NCBI GenBank assembly: GCA_025360605.1 | Contig: JANYBV010000022.1 | Location: 1-64,000, forward strand | Origin: Alphaproteobacteria bacterium | GTDB lineage: Bacteria; Pseudomonadota; Alphaproteobacteria; Rickettsiales; SXRF01 | Length of the DNA: 64,000 nt | Direction of reading: 5' to 3' | Part shown: positions 7,038 to 17,073 of the stretch, piece by piece | Position numbering within the stretch: the stretch's first letter is position 1 | Layout: every line of letters begins with the position of its first letter | The notes under the pieces: generated by a model | The model's database searches: none | Told to the model about the DNA's origin: nothing | The model's input: only the letters and a program-made list of their open reading frames with translations | Program-made: the position numbers and the translations under genes

Positions 7038-9542
7038 ATGACCGACCAGAACGATACAGCCAAGAAAGATACCCTCAAGGTAAATAATCCGGGGAAACTC
7101 TCGCTCACTAAAACCGTCGAAAGCGGCAAGGTGAAACAGAACTTTACCCATGGCCGTTCAAAAACTGTGACGGTAGAAGTCCGCAAGACCCGTACGTTTG
7201 CCCAAGGGGCTGGCGGTATGGTGGAAGTAAAGGCTAACGCTACGGGTGGCGGTTTTACAGCGCCGGCAGAGCCGATGTTCCACGATGACGAGTCGATGCG
7301 CCATCTGACCAATGAAGAAAAGCAATCGCGCATTAAAGCACTGAAAATCGCTGAAGAAGAAATGAAAAAGGCGACCGAGCGTGCTACGCTTCGCCGTGAA
7401 GAAGAGCTGAAAAATGCTCAGGCTGAAGCGGCGGCAGACCCGAAAGTAGTTGAAGCGGCACCCGTGGAAGACGCTACGCCCGATGCGATTGCGGCGGCTG
7501 AGGCGTTAGAAATCAATAAAAAACTCGGTATTGTCACTGCTCCCGTCAAACCGGTTGTGAAGCCGCACCATCCTGCGGAAGAAGAAGGTGAGCGCGCCGA
7601 CAAAAACAAGGTGGGCAAACTCAAGTTGCGTGCAGGCGAAGAACGCCGTTCATCGGGAAAAATTACCGTCCAAAACGCGCTTTCCAATATTGAAGACCAG
7701 CGCATGCGCTCACTGGCATCCATTCGCCGCCAGCGCGAAAAAGCCCTCAAAAAAGCCCAAGGCTTGGGTGATGCTTCGGAAAAAGTAATCCGCGACGTGG
7801 TGATTCCTGAAGCTATCACGGTGGCAGAACTTGCCAACCGTATGGCAGAACGCACCGTTGACGTCATCAAGTCACTTATGAAGCTTGGGATGATGGTGAC
7901 GGCAACCCAATCCATTGATGCTGACACCGCCGAACTGGTGGTGAGCGAATTCGGCCATAAGTTTAAGCGCGTGACCGAAGGTGACGTGGAAAATGTCTTG
8001 CGTGAAGACGAAGATGAAGATGCTGCAAACCTGAGGTCCCGTCCCCCTGTGGTTACCATCATGGGACACGTGGATCATGGTAAAACCTCGCTGCTGGATG
8101 CCCTGCGTAAAACGGACGTGGTAGCCAAAGAAGCAGGCGGCATTACCCAGCATATCGGTGCGTATCAGGTGGAACTGTCCGGTGGGCAGAAAGTTACCTT
8201 CCTTGATACCCCCGGTCATGAAGCTTTTACCGCCATGCGCGCACGCGGTGCTAAACTTACAGATATCGTTGTTCTGGTTGTCGCTGCCGATGACGGCATC
8301 ATGGAACAAACCAAAGAAGCGATTGCCCACGCCAAGGCGGCGGAAGTGCCGATCGTTGTGGCCGTTAATAAAATCGATAAACCAGGTGGCGATATCAACC
8401 GTGTGAAACAGGAACTGATGCAGTATGGCCTGATTCCGGAAGAATTCGGTGGTGAAACTATCGTTATCGGCGTGTCTGCTAAAACCGGTGAAAACCTTGA
8501 CCAGCTCGTTGAGTCATTATTATTGCAAGCCGAAGTCCTCGAACTCAAAGCCAATCCCGATCGCATTGCCAGCGGCATGGTGGTGGAAGCACGCCTTGAT
8601 CAGGGCAAGGGTGCAGTCACGACTATTCTCGTGCAAAAAGGCACGCTGCGCGTGGGTGAACTCGTGGTTGCCGGTCCGGCGTATGGCCGTGTGCGTATGA
8701 TGATGGACGACAAGGGGCAGGCCGTTAAAGAAGCCTTGCCGGGCACACCTGTGGTGATTTTAGGTTTAAGTCAGGCTCCGGAAGCTGGTGATACGTTCTC
8801 GGTGGTTGATAATGAAAAAACCGCGCGTGACATTGCGGAATACCGTGAACGCCGCACCCGCGAACAAAACGTTATTCTCTCCACCCGCACGATGGAATCA
8901 TTGTTTGGTTCTGCTGCCGGAACGAATGCCAAGGAACTCCCCGTCATCATTAAAGCTGACGTGCAGGGATCTGTGGAAGCTATCGCTGGGTCGCTCAACA
9001 AATATTCCGGTGATGAAGTGGCGGTTCGCATCCTGCATTCCGGCGTTGGCGGTATCACCGAATCCGATATTACGCTGGCAAAAGCTACGGGCGCGATGAT
9101 TATTGCGTTTAACGTGCGCGCTGCTCCGAAAGCAAAAGAAATGGCTGCGAAAGATAAAATCGCAATCCGTTATTACTCGATCATTTATAACGTAGTGGAC
9201 GATGTTAAGGCAGCGCTGTCGGGCATGTTGTCACCGACGTTGCAGGAAAACTTCCTTGGCTACGCGCAGATCCGCGAAATCTTCAACATCAGCAAAGCGG
9301 GCAAAGTCGCTGGCTGTATGGTCACCGACGGTGTTATCAAACGTGGGTGCAAAGTGCGCCTGCTGCGTGATAACGTGGTGATTCATGAAGGCACGCTCAA
9401 AACACTTAAGCGCTTCAAGGACGAAGTAAAGGAAGTGAAAGGCGGCGCGGAATGCGGCATGGCATTTGAAAACTACGATGACATTCGTCAGGGCGACCAG
9501 ATCGAGTGCTTCGAAGTTGAAGAATTGGCACGCACCGTATAG
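7038..9542 (+). CDS. infB: Translation initiation factor IF-2
   Basis: 834-residue GTPase that brings fMet-tRNA to the 30S subunit. A long charged N-terminal region (about 1-245, rich in Lys, Glu and Ala) leads to an IF2_N helical domain around 255-305. The G domain follows: GHVDHGKT at 343-350, DTPGHEAF, NKID and SAKTGENLD. The C-terminal beta-barrels and the IF2-specific GxVxGCMVTDG segment complete it. The first residues (PGKLSLTKTVESGKVKQNF) match the alphaproteobacterial type. The Shine-Dalgarno before ATG 7038 is weak (GAAG). It is followed by rbfA after 18 bases. Confidence 0.97.
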   Translation: MTDQNDTAKKDTLKVNNPGKLSLTKTVESGKVKQNFTHGRSKTVTVEVRKTRTFAQGAGGMVEVKANATGGGFTAPAEPMFHDDESMRHLTNEEKQSRIKALKIAEEEMKKATERATLRREEELKNAQAEAAADPKVVEAAPVEDATPDAIAAAEALEINKKLGIVTAPVKPVVKPHHPAEEEGERADKNKVGKLKLRAGEERRSSGKITVQNALSNIEDQRMRSLASIRRQREKALKKAQGLGDASEKVIRDVVIPEAITVAELANRMAERTVDVIKSLMKLGMMVTATQSIDADTAELVVSEFGHKFKRVTEGDVENVLREDEDEDAANLRSRPPVVTIMGHVDHGKTSLLDALRKTDVVAKEAGGITQHIGAYQVELSGGQKVTFLDTPGHEAFTAMRARGAKLTDIVVLVVAADDGIMEQTKEAIAHAKAAEVPIVVAVNKIDKPGGDINRVKQELMQYGLIPEEFGGETIVIGVSAKTGENLDQLVESLLLQAEVLELKANPDRIASGMVVEARLDQGKGAVTTILVQKGTLRVGELVVAGPAYGRVRMMMDDKGQAVKEALPGTPVVILGLSQAPEAGDTFSVVDNEKTARDIAEYRERRTREQNVILSTRTMESLFGSAAGTNAKELPVIIKADVQGSVEAIAGSLNKYSGDEVAVRILHSGVGGITESDITLAKATGAMIIAFNVRAAPKAKEMAAKDKIAIRYYSIIYNVVDDVKAALSGMLSPTLQENFLGYAQIREIFNISKAGKVAGCMVTDGVIKRGCKVRLLRDNVVIHEGTLKTLKRFKDEVKEVKGGAECGMAFENYDDIRQGDQIECFEVEELARTV

Positions 9543-9560
9543 TTTCCTTGAGTATTCCGC

Positions 9561-9980
9561 ATGGCAAAACTTCATGATCTCTTCTCCAAAAAAGGTAGCA
9601 CCAGCCAGCGTCCCTTACGCATAGGTGAAGAAATCCGTCATATTCTTGCCGATATTTTTATTCGCGGGGAATGCCGTTCGCCGGAATTGTTTGATATTAC
9701 GATTTCTATTTCGGAAGTGCGTGTTGCACCCGATATGAAAAATGCCACTGCCTTTTTTATGCCGCTGGCGGGCCAGAATAAGGAAAAAATCCTTGCTGCA
9801 CTCAAAGACTCCGCACCCGAAATACGCCACCATATTTCCAAACGCATCAAATTACGCCATACACCGAAAATTCATTTCAAACTGGATGAATCCTTCGATG
9901 TTGCCGAAAAAATAGAAACTCTGCTCAAAAGTCCTGAAGTGGCGCGTGATTTAGAGAAAGACATCAAAGAGAGTGAGTAA
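9561..9980 (+). CDS. rbfA: 30S ribosome-binding factor RbfA
   Basis: 139-residue KH-like factor for late 16S rRNA 5'-end maturation and cold adaptation. Features seen: RPLRIGEEIRHILADIFIRGE, the strand ITISEVRVAPDMKNATAFFMP, and the closing HISKRIKLRHTPKIHFKLDESFD that defines the family. A short lysine- and glutamate-rich tail ends the protein. Its stop overlaps the GTG start of truB by 8 bases, which implies coupled translation. Confidence 0.95.
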   Translation: MAKLHDLFSKKGSTSQRPLRIGEEIRHILADIFIRGECRSPELFDITISISEVRVAPDMKNATAFFMPLAGQNKEKILAALKDSAPEIRHHISKRIKLRHTPKIHFKLDESFDVAEKIETLLKSPEVARDLEKDIKESE

Positions 9981-10863
9981 GCAGTCTAACCCGTTCAACG
10001 GCTGGATCATCCTCGATAAACCTTCCGGCATTACTTCGGCGCATGCCGTGGCCAAGGTCAAGCGTCTCCTGAAATCGTCTAAAATCGGTCATGCAGGCAC
10101 CCTCGATCCTCTGGCCTCGGGCATCCTGCCTTTAGCCCTCGGAGAGGCCACCAAGACGGTTTCCTACATGATGGACGGGCGCAAGTCTTACGGCTTTACC
10201 GTAACGTGGGGTGAGGAGCGCGATACCGATGACGTTCAGGGGGCGGTTACGGCCACCTCGGATAAACGCCCGTCACAGGAAGAAATACATAATATATTAC
10301 AAGACTATATTGGAAAGATTCGGCAGATCCCGCCTGATTATTCCGCCATTAAAATCGATGGCCAGCGCTCCTATGACGCGGCGCGGCGCGGGGAAACGCT
10401 GGAGCTTGCGGCACGCGAGGTTGAGGTGCATGCACTGGCAATAACCGATTATCATACTGAAAAAACGTCTTTTATTTGTGATTGCGGCAAGGGAACCTAC
10501 ATCCGTTCGCTGGCACGCGACATGGGGCGGCAACTGGGCTGCCTGGGGACTATTTCCCAGTTAAGGCGTTTGCGGGTGGCAAGTTTCACTGAAACCCATG
10601 CGATTTCACTGGAATTACTCGAAAAAATGTTTCATAAAAGCGAACTTAGTTTTTTACGGCCTGTAGAATCTGCGCTGGACGACATCTTGGCGTGGGACAT
10701 AAGTCCCGATCAGGCGATAAGTATCAAACGCGGCCAATCCATTATTGCGACCGCAAGCGTTCCGGATAATACGGTGGTGCTTGTCAGATGCGATAATATT
10801 CCGGTCGCTATGTGTACCGTGTCGCAGGGTTCAGTGAAACCAGTCCGTGTTTTTAATCTATAA
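9973..10863 (+). CDS. truB: tRNA pseudouridine-55 synthase
   Basis: 296-residue enzyme forming pseudouridine 55 in the T-loop of tRNAs. It shows [21 protein letters not shown], then [23 protein letters not shown] with catalytic Asp45, the [19 protein letters not shown] stretch, and [12 protein letters not shown]. The GTG start at 9973 lies inside the end of rbfA. A compact C-terminal PUA-like region ends at 10863, 20 bases before rpsO. Confidence 0.96.
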   Translation: MSKQSNPFNGWIILDKPSGITSAHAVAKVKRLLKSSKIGHAGTLDPLASGILPLALGEATKTVSYMMDGRKSYGFTVTWGEERDTDDVQGAVTATSDKRPSQEEIHNILQDYIGKIRQIPPDYSAIKIDGQRSYDAARRGETLELAAREVEVHALAITDYHTEKTSFICDCGKGTYIRSLARDMGRQLGCLGTISQLRRLRVASFTETHAISLELLEKMFHKSELSFLRPVESALDDILAWDISPDQAISIKRGQSIIATASVPDNTVVLVRCDNIPVAMCTVSQGSVKPVRVFNL

Positions 10864-10883
10864 TTGATAAAGGAGACGCTACG

Positions 10884-11156
10884 ATGTCGAGTAAAGCATT
10901 AAAGACCAAAGAAGAAGTTATCAAAGAATATGCAACTGGGGCCAATGACACCGGATCACCGGAAGTACAGGTAGCGTTGCTCACCGATCGTATCAATCAC
11001 CTGACCGGACATTTCGGCTCGCACAAGAATGACCATCATTCACGTCGCGGTTTGCTGATTCTTGTTGGTCGCCGCCGTCGCCTTCTTGATTACCTCAAGA
11101 AAGTTGATAGCAGCCGTTATGATGTATTGATCAAGAAATTAGGTATCAGGAAATAA
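10884..11156 (+). CDS. rpsO: 30S ribosomal protein S15
   Basis: 90-residue primary 16S rRNA-binding protein, full length. Diagnostic segments: [46 protein letters not shown] and the last helix with [12 protein letters not shown]. An AAGGAG Shine-Dalgarno precedes ATG 10884. The S15-pnp junction is conserved in bacteria, and the region after the stop holds a structured element. Confidence 0.98.
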   Translation: MSSKALKTKEEVIKEYATGANDTGSPEVQVALLTDRINHLTGHFGSHKNDHHSRRGLLILVGRRRRLLDYLKKVDSSRYDVLIKKLGIRK

Positions 11157-11182
11157 TGAGCAGGGCTCAGGATTGACGGGCG

Positions 11183-11237
11183 GAATTTTCAGAACACAGT
11201 TCTGGATTTCCTCCCTGAAATTCTGGGTCCTTTTTTT
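11183..11237 (+). terminator. rpsO-pnp intergenic stem-loop with T-run
   Basis: An inner hairpin CAGAAC-ACA-GTTCTG (11190-11204) sits inside or competes with an outer pairing GAATTTTCAG / CTGAAATTC (11183-11192 with 11215-11223). Seven T follow at 11231-11237. It may terminate part of the rpsO transcript. By analogy with Escherichia coli, the stem could also be an RNase III site for pnp autoregulation; that part is inference. Confidence 0.6.
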
Positions 11238-11282
11238 ATAAGTAGGTTTTACACGTAGGTTTTAGGAAAGAGAGATATATAC

Positions 11283-13418
11283 ATGTTCACTATCACGAAA
11301 AAGACAATTGACTGGGCAGGCCGTCCATTAACTCTGGAATCCGGACGCATTGCGCGTCAGGCAGACGGTGCGGTACTTGCGACATATGGTAACACCGTTG
11401 TGCTTTGCACCGTGGTTGCTGCGAAAAAAGCGAAGGCCGATGTTGATTTCTTTCCTCTGACCGTAAACTATCAGGAAAAAGCATTCGCTGCCGGAAAAAT
11501 TCCGGGCGGTTTTTTCAAGCGCGAAGGCCGCGCTACTGAAAAAGAAACGCTGACCTCACGTCTGATCGACCGTCCGATCCGTCCGTTGTTCATCGATGGT
11601 TTCTACAATGAAACACAAGTCGTCTGCACCTTGTTGTCGCACGACATGCAGAACGATCCTGACATGGTTGCCTTGGTTGGCGCGTCGGCTGCACTGACCA
11701 TCTCCGGCATTCCTTTCATGGGCCCCATCGCAGGCGGTCGCGTTGCCTATGTGAACGGCGAATACCTGATGAACCCAACCAAGATGGAATTGCTGGATAG
11801 CCAGCTTGACCTCGTGGTGGCGGGAACCAAGAAATCCGTATTGATGGTGGAATCCGAAGCACACGAGCTGTCGGAAGAAATCATGCTCGGTGCCGTGATG
11901 TTCGGTCACCGCGAAATGCAACCTGTCATCGACATGATCATCGACTTCGCAGAAGCTTGTGCGAAAGAGCCATGGAATTTCAAAAAAGAAACCAATGCAG
12001 AACTGGAATCCAAAGTTCAGCAGATTGCTGAAACGGAATTGCGTGCGGCATACAAAATCATTGCCAAGCAGGAACGTTCAACCCGTCTTGATGAAATCAA
12101 AGCGAAAGTTAAAGAAGCTTTCGCTGATTCGGATCTCGGTGAAAAAACCATTGTCGGCCAGTTCAAAAAACTGGAACAGGATATCGTACGTACCGACTAC
12201 GTTACGAACAAAAAACGTATCGATGGCCGTGGCCCTGCGGACATCCGTCCGATCATCTGCGAAGTGGGCATTTTGCCAATGACGCACGGTTCGGCGCTGT
12301 TCACCCGTGGTGAAACACAGGCGATCGTGGTAGCCACTCTCGGCACTTCTCAGGACGAGCAACGCATTGACGCGCTGGAAGGCGAATACACCGAAGGCTT
12401 CATGCTGCATTATAACTTCCCTCCGTATTCAACGGGTGAAGTGGGCCGTATGGGTGGTCCGGGCCGCCGCGAAATCGGTCACGGCAAGCTGGCATGGCGC
12501 TCTGTGCATCCGCTCTTGCCGGAAAAAGATGAATTCCCATACACGCTGCGTTGCGTTTCGGAAATCACCGAGTCGAACGGTTCATCCTCGATGGCGACCG
12601 TATGCGGTAGCTCATTGGCGATGATGGATGCCGGTGTTCCCCTGAAAAGTCCGGTTGCGGGTATCGCGATGGGTCTGATCAAGGAAAAGTCCGGATTTAT
12701 CGTTCTGTCCGATATTCTGGGTGATGAAGATCATCTGGGCGATATGGATTTCAAAGTAGCCGGTACTACTAACGGTATCACTGCGTTGCAGATGGACATC
12801 AAGATTGATGGCATCACCGAAGAAATCATGAAGGTGGCACTCACACAGGCAAACGCAGGACGTAAACACATCCTCGGTGAAATGGCGAAAGCCCTTTCCG
12901 CACCGCGTGATTCTGTGGGCCGCACCGCGCCTCGCATCACCACGATGGTGATTCCTAAGGACAAGATCCGCGAAGTCATCGGTTCCGGTGGTAAAGTAAT
13001 CCGCGAAATCTGCGAAGTGACGGGAGCCAAGATTGATATTGATGATGATGGTACCGTCCGCATTGCCGCTACCAACGAAGAAGCCGGTAAAAAGGCCTAT
13101 GACTGGGTGCATAGCATCGTGGCGGAGGCTGAAATCGGCAAGGTCTATCAGGGTAAGGTCGTTCGTATCGTTGATTTCGGTGCGTTCGTAAACTTCTGTG
13201 GCCCGAAAGACGGTCTGGTGCATGTTAGCGAATTGGCTGACCACCGCGTTGCTAAGGTAGACGATGTGGTACAGGAAGGCGCAACCGTTTGGGTGAAGGT
13301 GCTTGAAATGGATAACCGTGGTAAAATACGCTTGTCTATGCGCGTCGTTAATCAGGAAACCGGCGAAGAAATCCCTGAAGCGGTAGCAAAAGAGAGAAAG
13401 CCTGTTTCGAATCAATAG
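11283..13418 (+). CDS. pnp: Polyribonucleotide nucleotidyltransferase (PNPase)
   Basis: 711-residue phosphorolytic 3'-5' exoribonuclease of the RNA degradosome. It has two RNase PH domains (about 10-215 and 320-540) joined by a helical linker. A KH domain with [15 protein letters not shown] lies near 555-610, and an S1 domain with [17 protein letters not shown] and DGLVHVSEL near 620-690. Catalytic-core stretches such as FFKREGR and [21 protein letters not shown] are intact. A purine-rich Shine-Dalgarno (GGAAAGAGAG) precedes ATG 11283. A strong terminator follows. It is the last gene of the rimP block. Confidence 0.98.
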   Translation: MFTITKKTIDWAGRPLTLESGRIARQADGAVLATYGNTVVLCTVVAAKKAKADVDFFPLTVNYQEKAFAAGKIPGGFFKREGRATEKETLTSRLIDRPIRPLFIDGFYNETQVVCTLLSHDMQNDPDMVALVGASAALTISGIPFMGPIAGGRVAYVNGEYLMNPTKMELLDSQLDLVVAGTKKSVLMVESEAHELSEEIMLGAVMFGHREMQPVIDMIIDFAEACAKEPWNFKKETNAELESKVQQIAETELRAAYKIIAKQERSTRLDEIKAKVKEAFADSDLGEKTIVGQFKKLEQDIVRTDYVTNKKRIDGRGPADIRPIICEVGILPMTHGSALFTRGETQAIVVATLGTSQDEQRIDALEGEYTEGFMLHYNFPPYSTGEVGRMGGPGRREIGHGKLAWRSVHPLLPEKDEFPYTLRCVSEITESNGSSSMATVCGSSLAMMDAGVPLKSPVAGIAMGLIKEKSGFIVLSDILGDEDHLGDMDFKVAGTTNGITALQMDIKIDGITEEIMKVALTQANAGRKHILGEMAKALSAPRDSVGRTAPRITTMVIPKDKIREVIGSGGKVIREICEVTGAKIDIDDDGTVRIAATNEEAGKKAYDWVHSIVAEAEIGKVYQGKVVRIVDFGAFVNFCGPKDGLVHVSELADHRVAKVDDVVQEGATVWVKVLEMDNRGKIRLSMRVVNQETGEEIPEAVAKERKPVSNQ

Positions 13419-13440
13419 TTTAGGTTGATAAACCCCTAAA

Positions 13441-13475
13441 AATCCCCCGTAATTAGGTTTGCGGGGGATTTTTTT
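13441..13475 (+). terminator. Rho-independent terminator after pnp
   Basis: Perfect 9-bp stem AATCCCCCG (13441-13449) / CGGGGGATT (13462-13470) with a 12-base loop and a T-run through 13475. Confidence 0.9.
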
Positions 13476-13494
13476 GCTGAAAATTTAGGCATAA

Positions 13495-13525
13495 AAAAGG
13501 GCCCCTCGAATGAGGAGCCCTATTT
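13495..13525 (-). terminator. Terminator of the histone-like gene
   Basis: 10-bp stem with one mismatch (13498-13507 with 13512-13521) and a 4-base loop. On the minus strand it ends in CCCTTTTTT. A short T-run on the plus side makes it potentially bidirectional. Confidence 0.85.
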
Positions 13526-13553
13526 TTAGGTCAAACTGACCCAATTTCCTCAA

Positions 13554-13814
13554 TTAGAGGCGGATTGGGGTCACTTTGCGAGCCGCAGCTGCTTTAGCCA
13601 TCAGGCTAAGACCAACTTTAGGCTTGGAAACTTTAGAAGGCTTTTTAGCAACTTTCTTTTTAGCAGGTGATTTCTTCACTGCTTTTTTAGCTGTTGCTTT
13701 TTTAGCAGTCTTTTTAACTGCCTTTTTTGCTACAACTTTCTTTTTAGCAACGGTTTTCTTAACTGCTTTCTTTGCAGCTGGTTTCTTTTTAGCTGCTGCT
13801 TTTTTCTTAACCAT
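13554..13814 (-). CDS. Histone H1-like Lys/Ala-rich DNA-binding protein
   Basis: 86-residue, extremely basic protein built almost entirely of Lys, Ala, Val and Thr in irregular KKAAAKK / AKKAVKKT repeats (residues 2-70), followed by a short less-charged tail (SLMAKAAAARKVTPIRL). It resembles histone H1 C-terminal-tail proteins of bacteria such as Hc1/AlgP types, which bind and compact DNA. The start is ATG 13814, because GGAG sits seven bases upstream; an in-frame ATG four codons earlier (13826) lacks a Shine-Dalgarno. It is a single gene with its own terminator. Low complexity makes homology assignment unsafe; nucleoid binding is inferred from composition. Confidence 0.8.
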   Translation of the reverse strand: MVKKKAAAKKKPAAKKAVKKTVAKKKVVAKKAVKKTAKKATAKKAVKKSPAKKKVAKKPSKVSKPKVGLSLMAKAAAARKVTPIRL

Positions 13815-13826
13815 GGTAGTCTCCAT

Positions 13827-14185
13827 CTTTTAGTTCGACAATATTCACTTGCACCACGCTAGCGAATACTGATTACAGTTATAACCGACAAATAATAAAT
13901 TTTTTATTAATGCAAAAAGCAAAACGATCGTTTATTCGTGGCTTGGCTGTGCCGATATGGAATGTCGTACCGTATCCGTTATAATAATGTTCAATTGGAA
14001 ACTGGCTCTCATTAATAGTTACAGCGTTTCGTATCAGGTATGATCGAATAATTTTTACGGGAAAAATTTTCTTGAAATTTTTTTCAAATAAAATTCACTC
14101 CAGTGTCTTCTGTGATATAAAAATCACAATAAAGTGCAGCTTCGAGGTTGCGATATATTGCATTTATCCTGTATTTTGTTTCCAT
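13827..14185. other. AT-rich intergenic region between divergent genes
   Basis: About 360 bases between the histone-like gene and the cysteine protease. I see TATAAT at 13980-13985 without a convincing -35 box, and a perfect inverted repeat TGTGAT / ATCACA at 14111-14128 with a 6-base spacer, a possible operator. The frame of the downstream gene is open from 14072, but the 38 extra residues are unlike a protease N terminus. Confidence 0.4.
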
Positions 14186-14842
14186 ATGAAAAACGCCGGA
14201 AACATTTTCTCATCTTTTATTGCGTGCGTTTTGGTATGCGCAATTTTCTACGCTCACCCTGCGTTTGCGGTCAATTCTTCTTACTTCAATATGGACGAAA
14301 AACGTTCTGATAACATCACCCCATTCCCGAAATGGACAGGAATGCTGACGCGTTTTGCCGAACAAAAACTCATTCCGGACTCGGCATGCGATAAAATCCG
14401 CTATCACCCATGCTCGATACTGGAATGGAAAAGAATGCTGGAATCGACGCGCAGCAAGCCTTTTTCCCAGCAGCTAGACATCGTCAATACATGGGGAAAC
14501 AGCCATCCCTATATTGAAGATCAGGTGAATTGGGGGGTAGAGGATTACTGGGAAACCCCCTACGAATTCATGGAAGTGAGTGGCGATTGTGAAGATTATG
14601 CCATTTCCAAATACTATACGATGAAAGCATTGGGGGTGCCGGTAGAACGCCTGCGTATCATCGTTTTGCAGGATTTGAACCTTGGCGGCATCATTCATGC
14701 TGTATTGGGCGTATATGACGGCGGAAAGCTCTATATTCTCGATAACCAGAGTTCTCAGGTGAAACCCGCGCTCAAAATTTATCATTACCGGCCCATTTTT
14801 GGTATCAACGAGACCTCTTGGTGGGCCTATTACCCTAAATAA
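14186..14842 (+). CDS. LapG-type transglutaminase-like cysteine protease (BTLCP)
   Basis: 218-residue periplasmic cysteine protease of the BTLCP family (peptidase C93). Starting at ATG 14186 gives a clean signal peptide (residues 1-28, ending HPAFA). The catalytic triad is visible: Cys135 in SGDCEDYAISKYY, His171 in GGIIHAVLG and Asp186 in YILDNQ. Known LapG enzymes cut large adhesins off the outer membrane when a c-di-GMP-sensing membrane partner (LapD) releases them. The next gene encodes a membrane sensor with a degenerate HD-GYP domain, which could be that partner here. No adhesin is seen in the window. Confidence 0.85.
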   Translation: MKNAGNIFSSFIACVLVCAIFYAHPAFAVNSSYFNMDEKRSDNITPFPKWTGMLTRFAEQKLIPDSACDKIRYHPCSILEWKRMLESTRSKPFSQQLDIVNTWGNSHPYIEDQVNWGVEDYWETPYEFMEVSGDCEDYAISKYYTMKALGVPVERLRIIVLQDLNLGGIIHAVLGVYDGGKLYILDNQSSQVKPALKIYHYRPIFGINETSWWAYYPK

Positions 14843-14923
14843 TACATTAAATAATAACTATAATGTTGGCTTAAGGCGTTTTTTTGCTACATAATTACGG
14901 ACTTTGAAATGGAGATTCAGGAC

Positions 14924-17071
14924 ATGACGATGACGGTACAGGCAGATTCGATTCAGGATTCACCCAATTTTACTCCGAAGCTTTACGGGATTGGCATTCT
15001 GGTCGTTACCATACTTTCCGTGGGTATCTATTTCGTTGGGCGTTTCAATGATACCGATCTGGCGCGCGATATGCAGACGTGGCAGGAGAAGCTGAACCTG
15101 ATTGCCGAAAGCCGCACCTCCGATGTGAATAACTGGGTGGCCGGCAATTTCAAGGAAATGCGTTCACTGGCAGACAACACTTCCCTACAACTATATATGA
15201 CGGAACTGCAGCTTGCTAAAAACGGTGACCATAAAGAATCCGATTCCACCGGAGAGGTGTCACAGAAAACCTATCTGCGTAATCTCCTTTTATATACAGC
15301 GCAGCGTCAGGGCTTCACCACCGCGACCAGCGCCTCATCCATTCCCGCTAATGTAGAAAAGGGAAGTAAAAGTGGCCTCGCGCTGATCGACAATAATAAT
15401 AACGTACTCATCTCCACGCTCATCGCTCCGTCAACGCGCGAAATTATGATCGAGCATGTGAAGCAATCGGTCGCCGGTCAGGAAGGGCTGATCGATATCC
15501 GTAAAAATAAAGAAGGCGCGGCCTATGTGGGCTTTGTTGTGCCGGTGTTTGCTGTGCAGGCGGACCACAATGCCGCCAGCCAGATTGGCCGCCTTATTGG
15601 CATTAAAGTATTGGATAGTAATTTATTCGGTTTGTTGAAACATCCCGGAACCACCGAAAAAACGCTGGAAACAATGCTGGTGCGCAGCAACGGTGACAAG
15701 CTTGAATATCTTTCGCCTCTGGAAGACGGCAGCGCGGTGCTGAGTAAAGTCCTGCCTTCGGATGGGACAAAACTCGCAGAAGCGAAACTGGCTCAGGCTA
15801 GCGGCAGCTTTTCTACTAATCTGAAAGATTACAGTGATCAGCCGGTGCTGGCAACTTCACGCCAGATTGAAGGCACCCCGTGGTCGCTGATCGTCAAGAT
15901 TGACCGTTCGGAAGCGTTGATGGATAGCAACGAAAGACGCGCAAGCCTTCAGGCCTTCTTCTTTATGATCATCGTATTCATTGTACTGATGGTGGTGTCC
16001 ATCTGGTGGTGGGCGAATTCAAAGCGCTCACTTGCCATGTCGGAACATTTCCAGAGGCTGGCCTCCAAGGCGCAGGCGCAGGAGCAGTTGTTGCGTCTGG
16101 TGGCAAACCATCAGCCTGAGCCTATCTATATTGTTGATAGTAACCAGATCGTCCAGTTCGCCAATGAGAAGGCGGCAAGCGAGGCAAACATGTCCGCCGA
16201 AAGCGTCACCGGAAAAGATTTGCGGGATATTCGTGGCAGCGCGCTTGCCAGCCAGATTTTTGAGCAATGTGAAAACGTCATGAAATCGGGACAGATCACC
16301 TATCATGAAGAACGCATTGTCCAGAATATGAAAGAAAAGGTCATTCGCAGCGCCTATGTGCCGCTGGCGCATATTCCTGTAGTGAACCTGCCCGAACGCA
16401 CCCCAGGGGTGCTGATTGTCGAACAGGACCTGTCAGATGCCGTGCATGAGCGCGAACAACGCCTGAACACCCAGCGACAGCTCATTGAGACGTTGGTGAC
16501 GCTGGTGGACAAGCGTGACCCGTTTGCTGCCAATCACTCGCAGCTGGTGTCCCAGATTGCCTATGAGGTGGCCGTAGAGATGGAGCTGGACAATACCACG
16601 CTCGAAACCACCCGCATCGCCGGTACGTTGATGAATATCGGTAAAATCGTGATTCCTACCGAACTGCTGACCAAAACGGCTATCTTGAGCCCTGAGGAAA
16701 AAAGAACTATCCACGAATCTATTAATGCTGCGGCTGATTTGCTCGATGGTATCAGTTTTGATGGCCCCGTAGCGGAAACGTTGCGTCAGTGGCAGGAAAA
16801 ATGGGACGGTACCGGTCCCCTCGGCCTGCAGGGCGAGGCGATTATGATTTCATCACGTATTATTGCGGTGGCGAATGCCTTTATCGGCATGATTTCCCCA
16901 CGTTCATGGCGCACGGCGATTCCGATGGAAGCGGCTAATAAATTCCTTTTAGATCAATCGGATACGCATTTTGACCGTCGTGTGGTGATCGCGCTCATCA
17001 ACTTTGTGGAAAACCACAGCGGCCGCGCATGGATTAACGAAATTCTGGACGGTCAGAAGAACGCGGCGTAA
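14924..17071 (+). CDS. Membrane sensor: Cache-like, PAS, degenerate HD-GYP
   Basis: About 715 residues. A transmembrane segment near 21-43 (YGIGILVVTILSVGIYFVG), a periplasmic sensor region of about 290 residues resembling Cache folds, a second transmembrane segment (AFFFMIIVFIVLMVVSIWWW), a PAS domain, and a C-terminal HD-GYP-like domain. That domain has lost its active site: the HD pair is Met-Asn within TLMNIGKI, the HHE motif reads QWQEKWDGTG, and GYP is replaced by GPL. It probably binds rather than cleaves c-di-GMP, or acts as a scaffold. ATG 14924 is chosen for its GGAG nine bases upstream; 14909 is an alternative. It lies 81 bases after the LapG-like protease. Confidence 0.72.
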   Translation: MTMTVQADSIQDSPNFTPKLYGIGILVVTILSVGIYFVGRFNDTDLARDMQTWQEKLNLIAESRTSDVNNWVAGNFKEMRSLADNTSLQLYMTELQLAKNGDHKESDSTGEVSQKTYLRNLLLYTAQRQGFTTATSASSIPANVEKGSKSGLALIDNNNNVLISTLIAPSTREIMIEHVKQSVAGQEGLIDIRKNKEGAAYVGFVVPVFAVQADHNAASQIGRLIGIKVLDSNLFGLLKHPGTTEKTLETMLVRSNGDKLEYLSPLEDGSAVLSKVLPSDGTKLAEAKLAQASGSFSTNLKDYSDQPVLATSRQIEGTPWSLIVKIDRSEALMDSNERRASLQAFFFMIIVFIVLMVVSIWWWANSKRSLAMSEHFQRLASKAQAQEQLLRLVANHQPEPIYIVDSNQIVQFANEKAASEANMSAESVTGKDLRDIRGSALASQIFEQCENVMKSGQITYHEERIVQNMKEKVIRSAYVPLAHIPVVNLPERTPGVLIVEQDLSDAVHEREQRLNTQRQLIETLVTLVDKRDPFAANHSQLVSQIAYEVAVEMELDNTTLETTRIAGTLMNIGKIVIPTELLTKTAILSPEEKRTIHESINAAADLLDGISFDGPVAETLRQWQEKWDGTGPLGLQGEAIMISSRIIAVANAFIGMISPRSWRTAIPMEAANKFLLDQSDTHFDRRVVIALINFVENHSGRAWINEILDGQKNAA

Positions 17072-17073
17072 TC

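Noticed and set aside
12612-13415. Long opposite-strand frame (267 codons) across pnp
   Set aside because: It is antisense to a well-supported gene, and long shadow frames are common in this GC range; similar frames lie opposite nusA, infB, parC, mtaB and mfd.
14111-14128. CRP-type binding site TGTGA...TCACA
   Set aside because: The half-sites are 8 bases apart instead of the 6 needed for CRP, so it is reported only as an inverted repeat.
14072-14185. Longer N terminus for the LapG-like protease
   Set aside because: The 38 extra residues lack a signal-like organisation and bury the clear signal peptide starting at 14186.
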